Position numbers and translations under genes: made by a program | Part shown: positions 1-6,509 of the stretch, piece by piece | How positions within the stretch are numbered: position 1 is the stretch's first letter | Layout of the letters: each line of letters starts with the position of its first letter | NCBI GenBank assembly: GCA_046727435.1 | Contig: JBKPCR010000368.1 | Span: forward strand, 1 to 7,620 | Source: CAVPRW01 sp046727435 [NCBI: bacterium] | GTDB taxonomy: Bacteria; Tectomicrobia; Entotheonellia; J063 | DNA length: 7,620 nt | Direction of reading: 5' to 3' | Notes under the pieces: model-generated | The model's database searches: none | What the model was told of the DNA's origin: nothing | Seen by the model: the letters and a program-made list of their open reading frames with translations, nothing else

Positions 1-1
1 T

Positions 2-872
2 CGCGTCCCAACAGGAAAAAAGATCCGCCTGCGGGACTATGACACTGGCTGGGCTCAGACCAAAGAGATGAAGGCACTGGGCAAAGACACCATTAAGGCG
101 CGCGCCAAGGCCATCCTCGAGAAGAACCTGGAGGATCTCGCTGAGGCGCAGGAGCGGCTGTGGGCCGACCGATCCCTATGCCGTGCTCGTGGTACTGCAA
201 GCCCTGGACGCAGCAGGCAAGGACGGTACCATCAAGCACGTGATGACCGGCGTCAACCCTCAAGGGTGCCAGGTCTTCAGCTTCAAGAAGCCCACAGCTG
301 AAGACCTGGACCACAACTTCCTTTGGCGCTACATGAGGTGCCTGCCCGAGCGGGGGCGGATCGGCATCTTCAACCGCTCGTACTACGAGGATGTGTTGGT
401 TGTTAAGGTCCACCCCGAACTGCTCACAGCCCAGAAACTGCCCCTGGGCAAGCAGGGCAAGCCGTTCTGGGAGGCCCGCTACGAGGACATCAACGCCTTC
501 GAGCGCCATCTGGTGCGGAACGGTACGATCATCCTAAAATTCTTCCTGAACGTTTCTAAGAAGGAGCAGAAACGCCGCTTCCTGGAGCGGCTGGAGACCC
601 CAGAGAAGCACTGGAAGTTTTCCGCTTCAGACCTGGCGGAGCGCGGCTTCTGGGACCAGTATACGGTGGCGTACGAAGACGCGCTCAGCGCCACGAGTAC
701 GGAGTGGGCCCCCTGGTACATCGTCCCGGCGGACCACAAGTGGGCCACCCGGGCCATCGTCGCCGACATCCTGACCACCGCCATGCTCGGCCTCGACCTG
801 CGCTTTCCAGAGGTGACGGAAGAGCAGCAGCAGGCTTTGGAAAAGGCGCGGCAACAGATCGAGCACGAATAG
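2..872 (+). pseudogene. ppk2: Polyphosphate kinase 2 family protein, 5'-partial and frameshifted
   Basis: PPK2 enzymes transfer phosphate between polyphosphate and nucleotides in the cytoplasm. The reading frame enters from the left edge, with the family's early segment RLRDYDTGW and a helix rich in Lys, Ala and Glu. It runs to about base 170 (LWAD). The rest of the protein continues in the next frame, from DPYAVLVVLQ to the stop at 870-872, so one extra base lies around 167-176. The second part carries the Walker A motif DAAGKDG (207-227), the lid/Walker B segment NRSYYEDVLVV (from 372), the PEKHWKFS motif and STEWAPWY. These fit the single-domain PPK2 group of about 270-300 residues. Joined, the two parts give about 290 codons, so only a short N-terminus lies outside the window. 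An internal start at 183 would remove the helix before the P-loop and is unlikely to be the native protein. The frameshift could be real or a sequencing error; the family is secure. Confidence 0.88.
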
Positions 873-875
873 CTC

Positions 876-887
876 GGGGAGGGGAAC
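876..887 (+). promoter_or_regulatory. Ribosome binding site for the GTG start at 888
   Basis: A GGAGG-containing purine run (GGGGAGGGG) lies five bases before a GTG codon. The only gap between the PPK2 stop and this GTG is 15 bases. This supports GTG as the start of the STAS-GlgX reading frame and suggests co-transcription with PPK2. Confidence 0.7.
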
Positions 888-1190
888 GTGCCTTTGGAGG
901 TACATATCCGGGAGGAGGGGTCGACCACGGTCGTCGAGCTGGTCAGCACGCTGGACAGCGCTCTTCCCACCGAAACGCGCCAGCGCATCCTCTCACACAT
1001 CAAACCAGGCTGCCGCGTGGTCATCGACTTGTCGCGGCTCAGCCAACTCTCCGGCACCGGCCTGCGGATGCTCCTCCTGCTCTCGCGCTATGTCCAGGCG
1101 CTAGGGGGGGTCATTTCGGCTGCTGGGGCACCGCAAGAGCTGCGGGACATCGCCGAGGCCGCTGGCTTCCTGCACCTGTTCCGGCAGGCC
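888..1190 (+). other. STAS-like domain at the N-terminus of the debranching-enzyme reading frame
   Basis: This segment encodes residues 1 to about 100. The pattern is an initial beta strand, [15 protein letters not shown], an amphipathic helix, [19 protein letters not shown], a glycine turn and a C-terminal helix ending GFLHLF. That is the strand-helix order of STAS domains (SpoIIAA and anti-sigma antagonist type). STAS domains usually bind partner kinases or sense nucleotides; a role as a regulatory input to glycogen breakdown is inference. The usual phospho-acceptor position cannot be settled by eye, because the loop reads Ser-Gly-Thr-Gly. Confidence 0.65.
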
Positions 1191-2558
1191 CCGCCAGTCG
1201 CCCCCCATGTGACGCTGGGTGCCCCTCCCGTGACGCGCATCAACATCTATCCGACCCACCACCATGCCGGCTTTGCACTGCGGCCCGGTGTTCCCCTGCC
1301 CTTCGGAGCCACCGTGCTCCCTCGCGGGGTCAACTTCTCGGTGTACTCCCGGCACGCCTCGGCCTGCACGCTCGCCCTGTTCGACCCGGGCGTCGTGGCG
1401 CCCGTGGTCGAGATCCCTTCCCCACCCGAGTTTCGCATCGGCGACGTCTTCGCCATGATGGTCTTCGACCTCGACCCCGACACCTTCGAGTATGGCTTCC
1501 GCTTCGACCTGGCCAGCATTCTCGGCCGCGACGCCGACGGCACACCGTTGCCCAACCCACCGTTACTGGAGTCCCTGGCGATGGACCCGGTGTTGGGGAA
1601 GACCAAGTTGATCGCTGAGGCCTGGGACGCCGGTGGGCTGTATCAGGTCGGCACCTTCCCAGCCTATGGCCGGTGGGCGGAGTGGAATGGCCCGTACCGC
1701 GACTGCCTGCGCAGGTTTCTCAAAGGCGATATGCGAGAGGTCGGCGACATGGCGCAGCGCCTGCTGGGCTCACCGGACCTGTACCTCACCCGCGGTCCCA
1801 CCGCCTCAATCAACTTTGTAACCTGTCATGATGGTTTCACGCTCGCCGCCCTGGTCAGTTACAACCACAAGCATAACGAGGCCAACGGCGAGGAGAACCG
1901 CGACGGCACCGGTGACAACCAGTCGTGGAACTGCGGCGCGGAGGGGCGAACGGACGACCTGCAGATCGTGGCCTTACGCCGCCGTCAGATCAAGAATGCG
2001 TTGACCATGCTGTTGCTCAGCCAGGGGCTGCCCATGCTGCTGATGGGCGACGAGCTCGGTCGCACGCAGCTGGGGAACAACAACGCCTACTGCCACGACA
2101 GCCCGCTCACGTGATTCGACTGGTCTTTACAGGAGCGGAATGCCGAGCTGTTCCGCTTCTGCCAGCAGCTGATCGCTTTTCGACGGCAACATCCGGCGCT
2201 CCGCCAGGCCCGCCACGCCGGCCCTGCGGCGAGCGAGGGGAACACCCTACAGATCGCCTGGCACGGCACGCGGGCCTGGCAGCCGGACTGGGCGCCTCAC
2301 AGCCGCGTGCTAGCATGCCTGTTATGCGGCGCTGGAGAAGACGGGCCAGACACCATCTACGTGGCGATGAACATGTACTGGGAGCCGCTCGGGTTCGAGG
2401 TGCCGGCGCCGCTCCCGGGGCAGCGCTGGCACCTCTTTGCCAATACGGCGATGGCACCGCCCGCGGACATCTGGGAACCAGGGCAAGAGCCCCCCCTCCC
2501 TGAGCCGCGGGAGGTGCTTCTGGAGGGCCGGGCGATCATCGTGCTGGTGGCGCGATGA
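888..2558 (+). pseudogene. STAS domain fused to GlgX/isoamylase-type glycogen debranching enzyme, internally deleted and with a nonsense codon
   Basis: Debranching enzymes of glycoside hydrolase family 13 cut alpha-1,6 branches of glycogen in the cytoplasm. From the GTG start, residues 1-100 form a STAS-like domain ([20 protein letters not shown], with S55-G56-T57-G58 where anti-sigma antagonists have their phospho-Ser loop). Residues about 125-202 form an N-terminal CBM48-type beta domain ([20 protein letters not shown]). Then [15 protein letters not shown] jumps directly into catalytic region II. Nucleophile D207, acid/base E244 (LIAEAWD) and D315 (TCHDG) are present, but region I (the DVVFNHT type) and the first half of the barrel are absent. 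About 440 residues follow the STAS domain, against roughly 700 in intact GlgX. The frame then hits TGA at 2112-2114, exactly where the family has Trp before FDW. It continues without another stop to 2558 with recognisable C-terminal sequence (IAWHGTRAWQPDW, YVAMNMYWE, FANTAM). The protein is almost certainly not active as encoded. Confidence 0.85.
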
Positions 2559-2875
2559 GACAGGGCATAGCCCCTCGCGACTGCCGGAGCCGACTCAGAC
2601 TCATGGCTGTGTGCAGCTCCAACCCCTTCGCCTGCTAGCGGCGAGCCACGTCCATGGCTCTCATTTAAGAGGCGCTGCTGCGAGGGATATGGTTTGTTTC
2701 TTGAAGGTCATTTGACGGAAGGACGGACGACATGACGACCTAATGCTGTCAGTTCAGGACCTCGCCATGGTACGTGCGAAGAAGGCTCTGCATAGCGGTC
2801 TGACGGACCAGTTACCAACGATCAGGCGCTGAAGCGAACGTGTCGTGAACATCAACAACACAGAGGAGAGAAGTT
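2559..2875. other. Intergenic stretch with no gene seen
   Basis: About 317 bases separate the end of the debranching-enzyme relic from the secreted-protein gene. No frame on either strand gives a recognisable protein. I see no strong stem-loop followed by a T run and no convincing pair of -35 and -10 boxes. A TTGACG hexamer at 2712-2717 lacks a matching -10. The promoter of the downstream gene presumably lies here but cannot be assigned. Confidence 0.5.
2864..2868 (+). promoter_or_regulatory. Ribosome binding site pointing to a CTG start at 2876
   Basis: AGGAG at 2864-2868 is followed by a seven-base spacer and then CTG at 2876-2878, the ideal distance for initiation. No Shine-Dalgarno sequence stands before the alternative starts TTG 2900 or ATG 2903. 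An in-frame stop at 2846-2848 limits the start to the interval 2849-2903. Confidence 0.6.
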
Positions 2876-3415
2876 CTGACGCGCAACAGCAGAATCAGCT
2901 TGATGGCCTGTGCTCTCATCTTCGTGGCTCTCGCGGTGCCAGGGCACGCAGCGGATGCCACCATCCAAGCCAATGCCGAGATCAAAGGCGAAGGGCGATT
3001 CTACCGGGCCACCGACAATATGATCCTGTTCTCAGGACTTTTTCAGGGGGCCATCAATGTGAGCAATCAGAAAGGCGACCTCATGGTCAATGCCGCCAGC
3101 CTGACCTGCCCGGGGACCTTAGAGGTGAACACGACCACCAAGACGACCGAAGGAGAAGGCCGCTGTCTGTTCCTGACGCAGGATGGCACGCACGTCTATG
3201 CGCGTTGGACGTGCACTGGCAAACCGGGTGCAGGCTGTGGGGGCACCTTCAAGGTGCTCGGGGGCACCGGGAAGTTCAGCGAAGCCTCCGGCCAGGGAGA
3301 TTTTATGATGGCCAGTACGCTCAACGAAGTGGTGGTCACCATCCCGCAGGGCGGCGTCACGGGGAACTTCACCGGCAAGGTTGAGTGGCCGGAGCTGAAG
3401 GTCACGACGAAGTAA
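2876..3415 (+). CDS. Small secreted protein of unknown function
   Basis: The product is about 179 residues from the CTG at 2876, or 170 from the ATG at 2903. From the CTG it begins TRNSR, then a hydrophobic core ISLMACALIFVALAVPG and the site GHA before ADAT. That is a typical Sec signal peptide with signal peptidase I cleavage after Ala25. Without the upstream codons the signal lacks its basic N-terminus, which favours the CTG. The mature part is rich in short strands and Gly turns, including GRFYRATDN, an FSGLFQGAINV strand and GGTGKFSEASGQG. The GGTGKF motif recalls bacterial proteins with an allene-oxide-cyclase or dirigent-like beta barrel; this is a resemblance, not an identification. 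Four Cys remain in the mature chain (78, 97, 113, 121) and could form two disulfides in the periplasm. The frame is intact, unlike both flanking regions. Function is unknown. Confidence 0.75.
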   Translation: MTRNSRISLMACALIFVALAVPGHAADATIQANAEIKGEGRFYRATDNMILFSGLFQGAINVSNQKGDLMVNAASLTCPGTLEVNTTTKTTEGEGRCLFLTQDGTHVYARWTCTGKPGAGCGGTFKVLGGTGKFSEASGQGDFMMASTLNEVVVTIPQGGVTGNFTGKVEWPELKVTTK

Positions 3416-3798
3416 CACCCGCCCATCGTGGCCTCTCCGACCCCAGAGAGCAACCGCCAAGGAACCCGCGGCCTCCATAGGTCGGAGAGCGCTTAACCGA
3501 TTAGATCAGCTGCGCCGGCGCTGGAGCTGTTGCTGCGCATCAGCTCCAGCGCGTGGGTGACGCTGCTCTTTCCTGGGTGGGCCTGCGTGGTCAGCGTGTG
3601 CGTCTTGACTTTGAATCTGCGTAGCCCATCCATGGGGCTCCAGAGCAGCATAAAATCGTCAATACCCCCCAACGTAAATCACCCCACACGGATGACGGCC
3701 TGGATGCCTGGGCATGCAGCTCTGAGCAGGTTGATGGTGCCGGAAGGGGTTTTCATGATATGTCGGCGAATTTCAGAGAGCTGAAGGGGGAGAAGGAC
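3416..3798. other. Long intergenic region with a hairpin and no convincing gene
   Basis: About 380 bases lie between the secreted-protein stop and the GltI-like start. The clear element is a perfect inverted repeat at 3518-3552. On the plus strand an 84-codon frame (3530-3784) starts at TTG without a ribosome binding site and resembles nothing known. On the minus strand an 87-codon frame (3756 down to 3493) is interrupted by TGA at 3679-3681 and also matches no family I know. I treat neither as a gene. Confidence 0.45.
3518..3552. repeat. Perfect 12-bp inverted repeat with an 11-base loop
   Basis: GCGCTGGAGCTG at 3518-3529 is the exact reverse complement of CAGCTCCAGCGC at 3541-3552, separated by 11 bases. 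The stem is GC-rich and would be very stable in RNA. It lies about 100 bases after the secreted-protein stop codon. No T run follows on the plus strand, so it is not a classic intrinsic terminator. It could stabilise mRNA, terminate with Rho, or be a protein site or mobile-element remnant. Confidence 0.7.
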
Positions 3799-4146
3799 AT
3801 GGTGCGATGGCTGAGCGTGCTGTTCTTCCTGGGCTGCCTTACGAGTCCGGCATCCGGAGAGCCGGGCCAAGGGACTCTCGAGAAGATCAAATCCGCCAAA
3901 GTCATCACCATGGGGTATCGCGAGGCCTCCCTGCCATTCTCCTACGTCGGGGATGATAAAAAGCCTGTGGGCTATGCCGTCGACCTTTGTACACGCGTTG
4001 CCGCAGGCATCCAGCAACAGTTGGGTCTGAACGATCTGCAAATCAAGTGGACGCCGGTGACCCCGGAGAACCGTATGGCCATGGTCGCGAACGGTACGAT
4101 CGACATCGAGTGCGGTACCACAACTCTATCCCCCCGATCGGCCTAG
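3799..4146 (+). pseudogene. Truncated GltI-type glutamate/aspartate periplasmic binding protein
   Basis: Intact members are periplasmic receptors of about 300 residues that deliver acidic amino acids to an ABC importer. The start ATG at 3799 follows a GGGGGAGAAGG purine run. An ATG at 3760 in the same frame would add residues ahead of the signal peptide and is less likely. Residues 1-20 form a Sec signal peptide (VRWLSVLFFLGCLTSPASG). The mature start GTLEKIKSAKVITMGYREAS continues with LPFSYVGDD, PVGYAVDLC, TPVTPENRMAM and NGTIDIECGTTT, close to the first lobe of E. coli GltI. Homology stops abruptly after residue 109, about base 4125, and four more codons lead to TAG at 4144-4146. Lobe 2, the second half of the first lobe's ligand site and any permease genes are missing. 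The fragment cannot be a working receptor. Confidence 0.8.
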
Positions 4147-4204
4147 TACAGTGCCGTGATATAGTGTAAGAATGTAAGATATGCCTGCCAGGCCATTCAC
4201 TTAT

Positions 4205-4555
4205 GAAACCGAACATTTAGGAATGCGCCTAGTTAACCCCGTTAGACGTATCACTCTGGTCGGGGACATGTCGGTTCCGGGCCATCCCGAGGTGTTGGCA
4301 GTCGAATACGTGGGGGCCTCGGTGTGGAGGGACAACCATATAGTTCCGTGGGTGATGCCTGCCGCCGACCAGATGGGTCGGCTGGCCGCCAAGAAGTTGC
4401 TGCGGACGCTGATGGGCTAGCCGAGCGAGACCCTCCGCTACGTGAACAGGGGCAATCTCGCCACGACCTGTCGCAACAGGGGGGTCCCCGGCTTCGGCCA
4501 GCTGAGGCTGGCGGGCCGAATGGCGCGGTTCCGCTGGTTAGTTCACCGCGCATGA
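4205..4555 (+). pseudogene. ndh: Decayed fragment of a type II NADH:quinone oxidoreductase (NDH-2)
   Basis: NDH-2 is a single-subunit membrane-associated FAD enzyme that passes electrons from NADH to quinone. The frame encodes VNPVRRITLVGDMSVPGHPEV, matching the NDH-2 segment before its FAD-binding Gly-Asp. The Gly-Asp itself reads as Glu-Tyr (AVEYVG). PAADQMGRLAAKKLL follows, then TAG at 4418-4420. The same frame carries on beyond the TAG with LRYVNRGNLATTCRNRG, FGQLRLAG and WLVH, which align with the C-terminal family motif of type Y-x-x-KGNLATIGRNRAV, FG-LRL-G and WL-VH. It stops at 4553-4555, before the terminal hydrophobic helix. The N-terminal Rossmann folds are absent. Missense changes at conserved sites, a nonsense codon and truncation at both ends together indicate long-standing decay rather than a read error. 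An ATG at 4181 opens the frame but has no family sequence after it. The match is from memory of the family, not a search. Confidence 0.6.
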
Positions 4556-4588
4556 GAGAGAAAAGCTCGACCCAATCGTTATTTATCT

Positions 4589-4598
4589 GGGGGGAAGA
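4589..4598 (+). promoter_or_regulatory. Ribosome binding site of nrfH
   Basis: The purine run GGGGGGAAGA ends six bases before the ATG at 4605 and fixes that start. It lies 33 bases after the end of the NDH-2 relic, so the promoter of the nrfHA pair probably lies within or upstream of that relic. I see no clear promoter hexamers. Confidence 0.6.
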
Positions 4599-4604
4599 AA
4601 CTAG

Positions 4605-5063
4605 ATGCAGCTTGGCATGATTCAAGGCATCATGGTCGGGGTGACTATCGGCATCGCAGTTGGCATTGGCGTCTACACTTTCGCCTATGCTCGGGGCTGG
4701 TCCTATTTGACGGATAACCCGGCGGCCTGCGCTAATTGCCACGTGATGCGCGAGCAGTTTGACGGCTGGCTCAAGTCGTCCCACCGGGCCGCAGCGACCT
4801 GCAACCACTGCCACACGCCGGCAAACTTCATCGGCAAGTATGCCACCAAGGCATCGAATGGCTTCTGGCATTCATTTTTTTTCACCACAGGCGGTTACGA
4901 GGACAATATTCAAATCAAACCGCACAGCCGGGCGATCACCGAGCAGGCGTGCCGGGCGTGTCATGAGGAAATTGTCGGCGCTATTGAAGCAGTGCACCCG
5001 GCATCGACCAGCGGGCAACTTGCTTGCCTGCGCTGCCACAACTCTGTGGGGCACCTCCAGTGA
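4605..5063 (+). CDS. nrfH: Cytochrome c nitrite reductase small subunit, quinol-oxidising tetraheme NrfH
   Basis: NrfH belongs to the NapC/NirT family. It anchors the nitrite reductase to the periplasmic face of the membrane and passes electrons from the quinol pool to NrfA. The 152-residue length is typical. One transmembrane helix spans residues about 7-27 (MVGVTIGIAVGIGVYTFAYA as the core). Four CxxCH heme sites follow: C42-H46, C66-H70, C116-H120 and C141-H145. The first reads CANCHVM, with Met48 in the position used as the unusual axial ligand of heme 1 in NrfH. No stop, frameshift or missing heme motif is seen. The gene ends 39 bases before nrfA and the two surely form an operon. The product needs the cytochrome c maturation system, which is not in the window. 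Confidence 0.93.
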   Translation: MQLGMIQGIMVGVTIGIAVGIGVYTFAYARGWSYLTDNPAACANCHVMREQFDGWLKSSHRAAATCNHCHTPANFIGKYATKASNGFWHSFFFTTGGYEDNIQIKPHSRAITEQACRACHEEIVGAIEAVHPASTSGQLACLRCHNSVGHLQ

Positions 5064-5090
5064 TGACACGCATCACTGGCATAACCGATT

Positions 5091-5099
5091 GGGGAGGAA
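5091..5099 (+). promoter_or_regulatory. Ribosome binding site of nrfA
   Basis: GGAGG at 5093-5097, within GGGGAGGAA, stands five bases before the ATG at 5103. It decides that start and so places the hydrophobic segment at residues 17-38 inside the protein. Confidence 0.75.
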
Positions 5100-5102
5100 C
5101 CT

Positions 5103-6509
5103 ATGGCCGAAACGATTGGCGATGATGTTTCGAATAGACGTCGGCGCCGTCTTTTATTCATTATCATTGGCGCGGCCGCGCTCGCGACCGTGATCGGCGT
5201 CGCGTTCCTCATGAACATCTTCGAGCGCAAGCAGGAGGCGCGCAATCCGTTTTATCGCGTGGTTGAGCTGACCGACGACACGGAAGACCCCGCGGTGTGG
5301 GGCAAGAATTTTCCGCTGCAGTATGACGATTACAAACGGACGGTGGACCAGGTGCGCACCCGCTTCGGCGGCAGCGAGGCCGAGCCGCGTACGCCGACCA
5401 AAGCCGACCCACGCTCGGTGGTCTCCCAATCGAGGATCGAAGAAGACCCGCGCTTGAAGATCATGTGGGCTGGATACGCGTTTGCCAAAGATTTTCGAGA
5501 AGAGCGTGGCCACGCTTATATGCTCGACGACCAGATCTTCACCGAACGCCAACAAGTGGCCAAACAGCCCGGGACCTGCATTCAATGCCACGCGTCGGTC
5601 TACGTACCGTACAAGAAGGCAGGGAACGGCGACCTCATCAAAGGCTTCGAGCAGCTGAACCAGATGCCCTACTTCGAAGCGCGCAAGCTCGTCTCGCATC
5701 CGGTGGCCTGTATCGATTGTCACGATTCGAGCACCATGCAACTGCGGGTCACGCGCCCCGGCTTTATCGAAGGCATCCGCGCTTTCAAGGCTGCGCATGG
5801 TATCCAGAACTATGATGTCAACAAACAGGCGACGCGCCAGGAGATGCGTGCCTATGTCTGTGGACAGTGTCATGTTGAGTATTACTTCAAAGGACCGGAG
5901 AAACGGCTCGTTTACCCATGGGCCAAAGGGCTTAAGGTCGAAGAGATTCTGGCCTACTACGACGAAGCGCAGTTCAAGGACTGGACGCACGCCGATAGCG
6001 ACGCGCCCGTGCTCAAAGCGCAACACCCGGAGTTCGAGATGTGGAATCAAGGCATCCACGCGCGCTCAGGTGTCACCTGTGCCGATTGCCACATGCCCTA
6101 CAAGCGCGAGGGCGCGCTCAAGATCAGCGATCATCACGTCCGCAGCCCGGTGTTGAACATCAACCGCGCTTGCCAGACCTGTCACAAGTGGCCGGAGGAA
6201 GAAATCAAGGCGCGGGTGGAGACGATTCAAGAGCGCACCTACCAGTTGCGTAATGCAGCGATGACCGCGTTGGTGGATTTGATCCAGGATCTCGAAGCAG
6301 CGAAGGCAGCGGGCAAGGCCAACAGCGGGCTTGCTAACGCGCAAAACTTCCAGCGCAAGGCGCAGTTCTATTTGGATTTCGTCGAGGCGGAAAACTCTAC
6401 GGGGTTCCACGCGCCTCAGGAAGCCGCGCGGATTCTGGGCGAGTCGATCGATTTCTCGCGGCAAGGCCAGATCGTGCTGCGCGACGGTAAAGCAGCATCA
6501 CGCCCGTAA
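5103..6509 (+). CDS. nrfA: Ammonia-forming cytochrome c nitrite reductase, pentaheme catalytic subunit NrfA (all-CxxCH type)
   Basis: NrfA reduces nitrite to ammonium with six electrons in the periplasm, receiving them from NrfH. The protein has 468 residues, the usual size. Five CxxCH motifs are seen: C159-H163, C203-H207, C253-H257, C326-H330 and C357-H361. Classical enzymes such as E. coli NrfA bind the catalytic heme 1 through CxxCK; here it is CIQCH, as in the known minority of CxxCH NrfA proteins. Other active-site elements are kept: CHVEYYF gives the calcium-binding Glu259 and catalytic Tyr260, and LKAQHPE gives calcium ligands Lys305 and Gln307 and catalytic His308. An Arg near TERQQ (149) is the likely substrate Arg. 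The N-terminus has five Arg (12-16) and a hydrophobic segment LLFIIIGAAALATVIGVAFL with no clear signal-peptidase site, so the enzyme may stay membrane-anchored. Nothing in the frame suggests decay. Confidence 0.95.
   Translation: MAETIGDDVSNRRRRRLLFIIIGAAALATVIGVAFLMNIFERKQEARNPFYRVVELTDDTEDPAVWGKNFPLQYDDYKRTVDQVRTRFGGSEAEPRTPTKADPRSVVSQSRIEEDPRLKIMWAGYAFAKDFREERGHAYMLDDQIFTERQQVAKQPGTCIQCHASVYVPYKKAGNGDLIKGFEQLNQMPYFEARKLVSHPVACIDCHDSSTMQLRVTRPGFIEGIRAFKAAHGIQNYDVNKQATRQEMRAYVCGQCHVEYYFKGPEKRLVYPWAKGLKVEEILAYYDEAQFKDWTHADSDAPVLKAQHPEFEMWNQGIHARSGVTCADCHMPYKREGALKISDHHVRSPVLNINRACQTCHKWPEEEIKARVETIQERTYQLRNAAMTALVDLIQDLEAAKAAGKANSGLANAQNFQRKAQFYLDFVEAENSTGFHAPQEAARILGESIDFSRQGQIVLRDGKAASRP

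Noticed and set aside
704-1618. 304-codon plus-strand frame across the PPK2/GlgX boundary
   Set aside because: Arg-, Pro- and Ala-rich shadow frame that overlaps two recognised genes.
2112-2114. Selenocysteine or recoded TGA in the debranching enzyme
   Set aside because: The family residue is Trp, not Cys or Sec, and TGA serves as the normal stop of nrfH and of this same frame.
2712-2740. TTGACG hexamer as a sigma-70 -35 box
   Set aside because: No AT-rich -10 hexamer at 16-18 bases; the downstream bases are GC-rich.
2845-3384. 179-codon frame overlapping the secreted protein, starting GTG
   Set aside because: Low-complexity Arg/Gly/His-rich shadow; the other frame has a signal peptide and ordered strands.
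3493-3756. Minus-strand 87-codon frame with a protein-like composition, broken by TGA at 3679-3681
   Set aside because: No ribosome binding site, no family resemblance and an internal stop; frames of this length arise by chance in GC-rich DNA.
3530-3784. Plus-strand 84-codon frame with a hydrophobic stretch (WVTLLFPGWACVVSVCVL)
   Set aside because: Starts at TTG inside the loop of the inverted repeat without a ribosome binding site, overlaps the next start region and resembles nothing known.
5154-6059. 301-codon minus-strand open frame opposite nrfA
   Set aside because: It is the antisense shadow of a gene with five heme motifs; there is no family signal of its own.
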